A stretch of DNA of 64,000 bases from contig NC_009614.1 of the NCBI RefSeq assembly GCF_000012825.1, positions 1,240,001 through 1,304,000 of the forward strand, in the 5' to 3' direction. Origin of the DNA: Phocaeicola vulgatus ATCC 8482 (GTDB lineage: Bacteria; Bacteroidota; Bacteroidia; Bacteroidales; Bacteroidaceae). Below are positions 62,015 through 64,000 of the stretch, piece by piece. Position 1 is the stretch's first letter. The number at the start of each line of letters is the position of its first letter. A program made the position numbers and the translations under genes. The notes below the pieces were generated by a model. That model worked only from the letters and a program-made list of their open reading frames with translations. It searched no databases and was not told the DNA's origin.

Positions 62015-63862
62015 TTATTTATTTAAAATCTCAGTGAAAGCATCAACTAACTCGCTGACTACGAACGGCTGGCCTTTTACCTCATTAAACTGATAAGGAA
62101 CAAATCCGTCCACTTTCATACGGAGATATCCGGCAAACTGACCAAGATTCTGCTCAGCCACGACTACCTTCTTATATTTCTTCAGCACTTCTGCCGTATT
62201 GTGAGGCAGCGGGTTCAAATGAACAAAATGTGCCAAAGCAACCTTCTTGCCCGCATGGTTCATTTCCTCCATTGCTGAATATAAATGACCGTAAGTTCCA
62301 CCGAAACCTACTATCAGCAAATCTGCATCCTCTACGCAGCCTTGCACCTTAACATCAGGCACTGGAATTTTAGCAACCTTCTCGGCACGCAAACGGCACA
62401 TCAAATTATGGTTTTCAGGCTCGGTAGAAATAGCACCTGTATCACTGTCTTTTTCCAAGCCTCCCAAAATATGCATATAACCTTCCTGTCCCGGCAATGC
62501 CCAATAACGGACACCTGTTTCGGCGTTACGCTTGTAAGGAGTATAATTATCCTTCATTTCCGGAGTAACATAGGGTGGGTTAATAGCCGGATAGTTCGCC
62601 AGATCAGGCAACTTCCATGCACCGGAACCATTTGCTACAAAACCATCAGTCAGCAACACCACCGGGGTCATGTGTTCCAAGGCAATCTTACAAGCATCAT
62701 AAGCAGCATCAAAACAATGAGTTGGAGAAGCTGCGGCAATGACCGGCATAGGAGATTCACCGTTACGGCCAAACAAAGCCTGCAATAAATCTGTTTGCTC
62801 AGACTTAGTAGGCAAACCAGTAGAAGGACCGCCGCGCTGTACATTAATAACCACCAATGGTAATTCTGTAATAACAGCCAGATTCATAGCCTCTGATTTC
62901 AGACAAACACCCGGTCCCGAAGTAGAAGTAGCTGCTAACGCACCTGCAAACGAGGCACCGATAGCCGTAGCGCAACCTGAAATTTCATCTTCACATTGAA
63001 CCGTAGTCACTCCCAATGATTTATGTTTAGAAAGTTCATGCAAGATATCTGTTGCCGGAGTAATGGGATAAGATCCCAGGAACAAACGCAGACCTGCTTT
63101 CTCGGCAGCAGCAATTAAGCCATAAGCCGTAGCCTTGTTTCCGCTGATATCCATGTACTTTCCAGGTACTTTAGACTTAGTTTCCACCTTATAAGTATGA
63201 TCCACAGACGCATGCGTATTGTGCCCATAATCATATCCGGCGTGTATCACTTTAATATTCGCTTCAGCTATTTGCGGCTTCTTTGCAAATTTCTCGCGCA
63301 AGAAATTTTCAGCAACCGCCAGGTCACGATTAAACAACCAGCAGACCAATCCCAAAGCAAACATATTACGACATTTCAACATTGACTTGTTGTCCATGCC
63401 TGTATCTGCCAGACAATCTTTCACCATCTGCGAAATAGGAGCAGCAATTACATCCTGCTTAATACCCATTTCTTCAATCGGATTGTCTGTTTTGAAAGCC
63501 GCCTTGTCCAGATCTGATTTCTGAAAACAATCTGTATCAATAATGATACAAGCTGTGGACTTCGCAAATTTGTATTGTGTTTTCAATGCAGCGGCATTCA
63601 TTGCGACCAGCACGTCGCATTTGTCACCAGGGGTAAAAACTTTACCCGCACCGATATGCACCTGGAAACCTGACACACCGGTCAACGAACCTTGCGGGGC
63701 ACGTATATCCGCCGGGTAATCGGGGAATGTACTGATATCATTTCCCACTGTAGCCGAAATATTAGAAAAGATATTTCCGGCCAGCTGCATACCATCGCCT
63801 GAGTCGCCTGAGAAACGGACCACCACTTGGTCCAACTCCTTGACTATCATTTCATCTGCCAT
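62015..63862 (-). CDS. korA: 2-oxoglutarate:ferredoxin oxidoreductase, alpha subunit, second copy
   Basis: Identical 615-residue gamma-alpha fusion to the copy at 53340-55187. Its upstream leader is repeated for the 138 nt available before the window ends, so its promoter is likely also present. Confidence 0.95.
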   Translation of the reverse strand: MADEMIVKELDQVVVRFSGDSGDGMQLAGNIFSNISATVGNDISTFPDYPADIRAPQGSLTGVSGFQVHIGAGKVFTPGDKCDVLVAMNAAALKTQYKFAKSTACIIIDTDCFQKSDLDKAAFKTDNPIEEMGIKQDVIAAPISQMVKDCLADTGMDNKSMLKCRNMFALGLVCWLFNRDLAVAENFLREKFAKKPQIAEANIKVIHAGYDYGHNTHASVDHTYKVETKSKVPGKYMDISGNKATAYGLIAAAEKAGLRLFLGSYPITPATDILHELSKHKSLGVTTVQCEDEISGCATAIGASFAGALAATSTSGPGVCLKSEAMNLAVITELPLVVINVQRGGPSTGLPTKSEQTDLLQALFGRNGESPMPVIAAASPTHCFDAAYDACKIALEHMTPVVLLTDGFVANGSGAWKLPDLANYPAINPPYVTPEMKDNYTPYKRNAETGVRYWALPGQEGYMHILGGLEKDSDTGAISTEPENHNLMCRLRAEKVAKIPVPDVKVQGCVEDADLLIVGFGGTYGHLYSAMEEMNHAGKKVALAHFVHLNPLPHNTAEVLKKYKKVVVAEQNLGQFAGYLRMKVDGFVPYQFNEVKGQPFVVSELVDAFTEILNK

Positions 63863-64000
63863 AACTTATTATTTAGGGTTACAAAATTTCACTGTTTGCA
63901 AAGTTCGGAAAGTTCTGTCAAAGGACAAAATATTCCGCTATCAAACTACGTTTGAATATCAAAATGTACAAAATTAAAGGTTTATTTGTTTCCAAGCTAA

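Larger units (their letters stand above)
58065..64000. repeat. Second, incomplete-in-window copy of the tandem duplication
   Basis: Matches 49390-55325 at an offset of 8675 wherever compared, including intergenic regions, terminators and all proteins. It continues past the window edge. It starts with the 5' 44 codons of the nitroreductase gene on the minus strand. Absence of differences means the copies are either very young, kept alike by gene conversion, or an assembly duplication. Confidence 0.93.

Overview
The window comes from a member of the Bacteroidales, most likely Bacteroides or Phocaeicola. It carries two SusC/SusD pairs, an ECF sigma/FecR pair, a hybrid two-component regulator (HTCS), Bacteroides-type -7 boxes (TAnnTTTG), BfmA/relaxase/TraG mobilisation genes, and a core block of pckA, upp, korAB, kbl and a short-chain threonine dehydrogenase. 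No species call is possible by reading alone.

Layout. (1) About 1-2860 is the 3' end of a conjugation operon: TraN-like protein, M23 peptidase, two small proteins and a repeat-bearing lipoprotein. (2) About 3061-17160 is a polysaccharide utilisation locus aimed at mucin O-glycoproteins. It begins with the frameshifted remains of a sialate O-acetylesterase, then ECF sigma, FecR, SusC with an STN domain, SusD, a DUF1735/discoidin surface lipoprotein, an M60 mucin peptidase and a GH109 enzyme. The gene set resembles the BT4240-4250 type locus. (3) About 17230-42825 is GC-richer mobile DNA: fimbrillin-like lipoprotein, small ParB-like protein and ParA, an orphan adenine methylase, a decayed and hairpin-rich stretch (21.8-24.1 kb), a second SusC/SusD pair, two 22-residue-repeat proteins, a 1153-residue polyvalent protein, a coupling protein, relaxase and BfmA, a candidate oriT, an amidoligase pair, and a complete IS21 element. 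(4) From 42826 to the end is chromosome: an HTCS whose 5' end is cut by the IS, typA, a nitroreductase lipoprotein, pckA, upp, korB, korA, tRNA-Arg(CCT), kbl and tdh.

The most striking large-scale feature is a tandem duplication. Everything from 49390 to 55325 recurs from 58065 to the window end, shifted by 8675 bases, with no difference found in the stretches compared or in any encoded protein. The repeat starts inside the nitroreductase gene, so the second copy has only the first 44 codons of it. It duplicates pckA, upp, korB and korA inside the window, and presumably tRNA-Arg, kbl and tdh beyond it. This is either a very recent duplication or an assembly artefact.

Other points of interest are a polyvalent protein with two ADP-ribosyltransferase-like and two metallopeptidase-like regions, an HTCS whose phospho-accepting histidine is replaced by glutamine, a family of TTTACTT/AAGTAAA inverted repeats spread over the mobile region, three hairpins sharing the apex CTTGTGAYAAG, and a near-continuous hairpin of about 95 nt upstream of the methylase. 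The mobile region and the mucin locus look functionally independent. The chromosome to the right handles gluconeogenesis/succinate metabolism, 2-oxoglutarate synthesis and threonine-to-glycine conversion.
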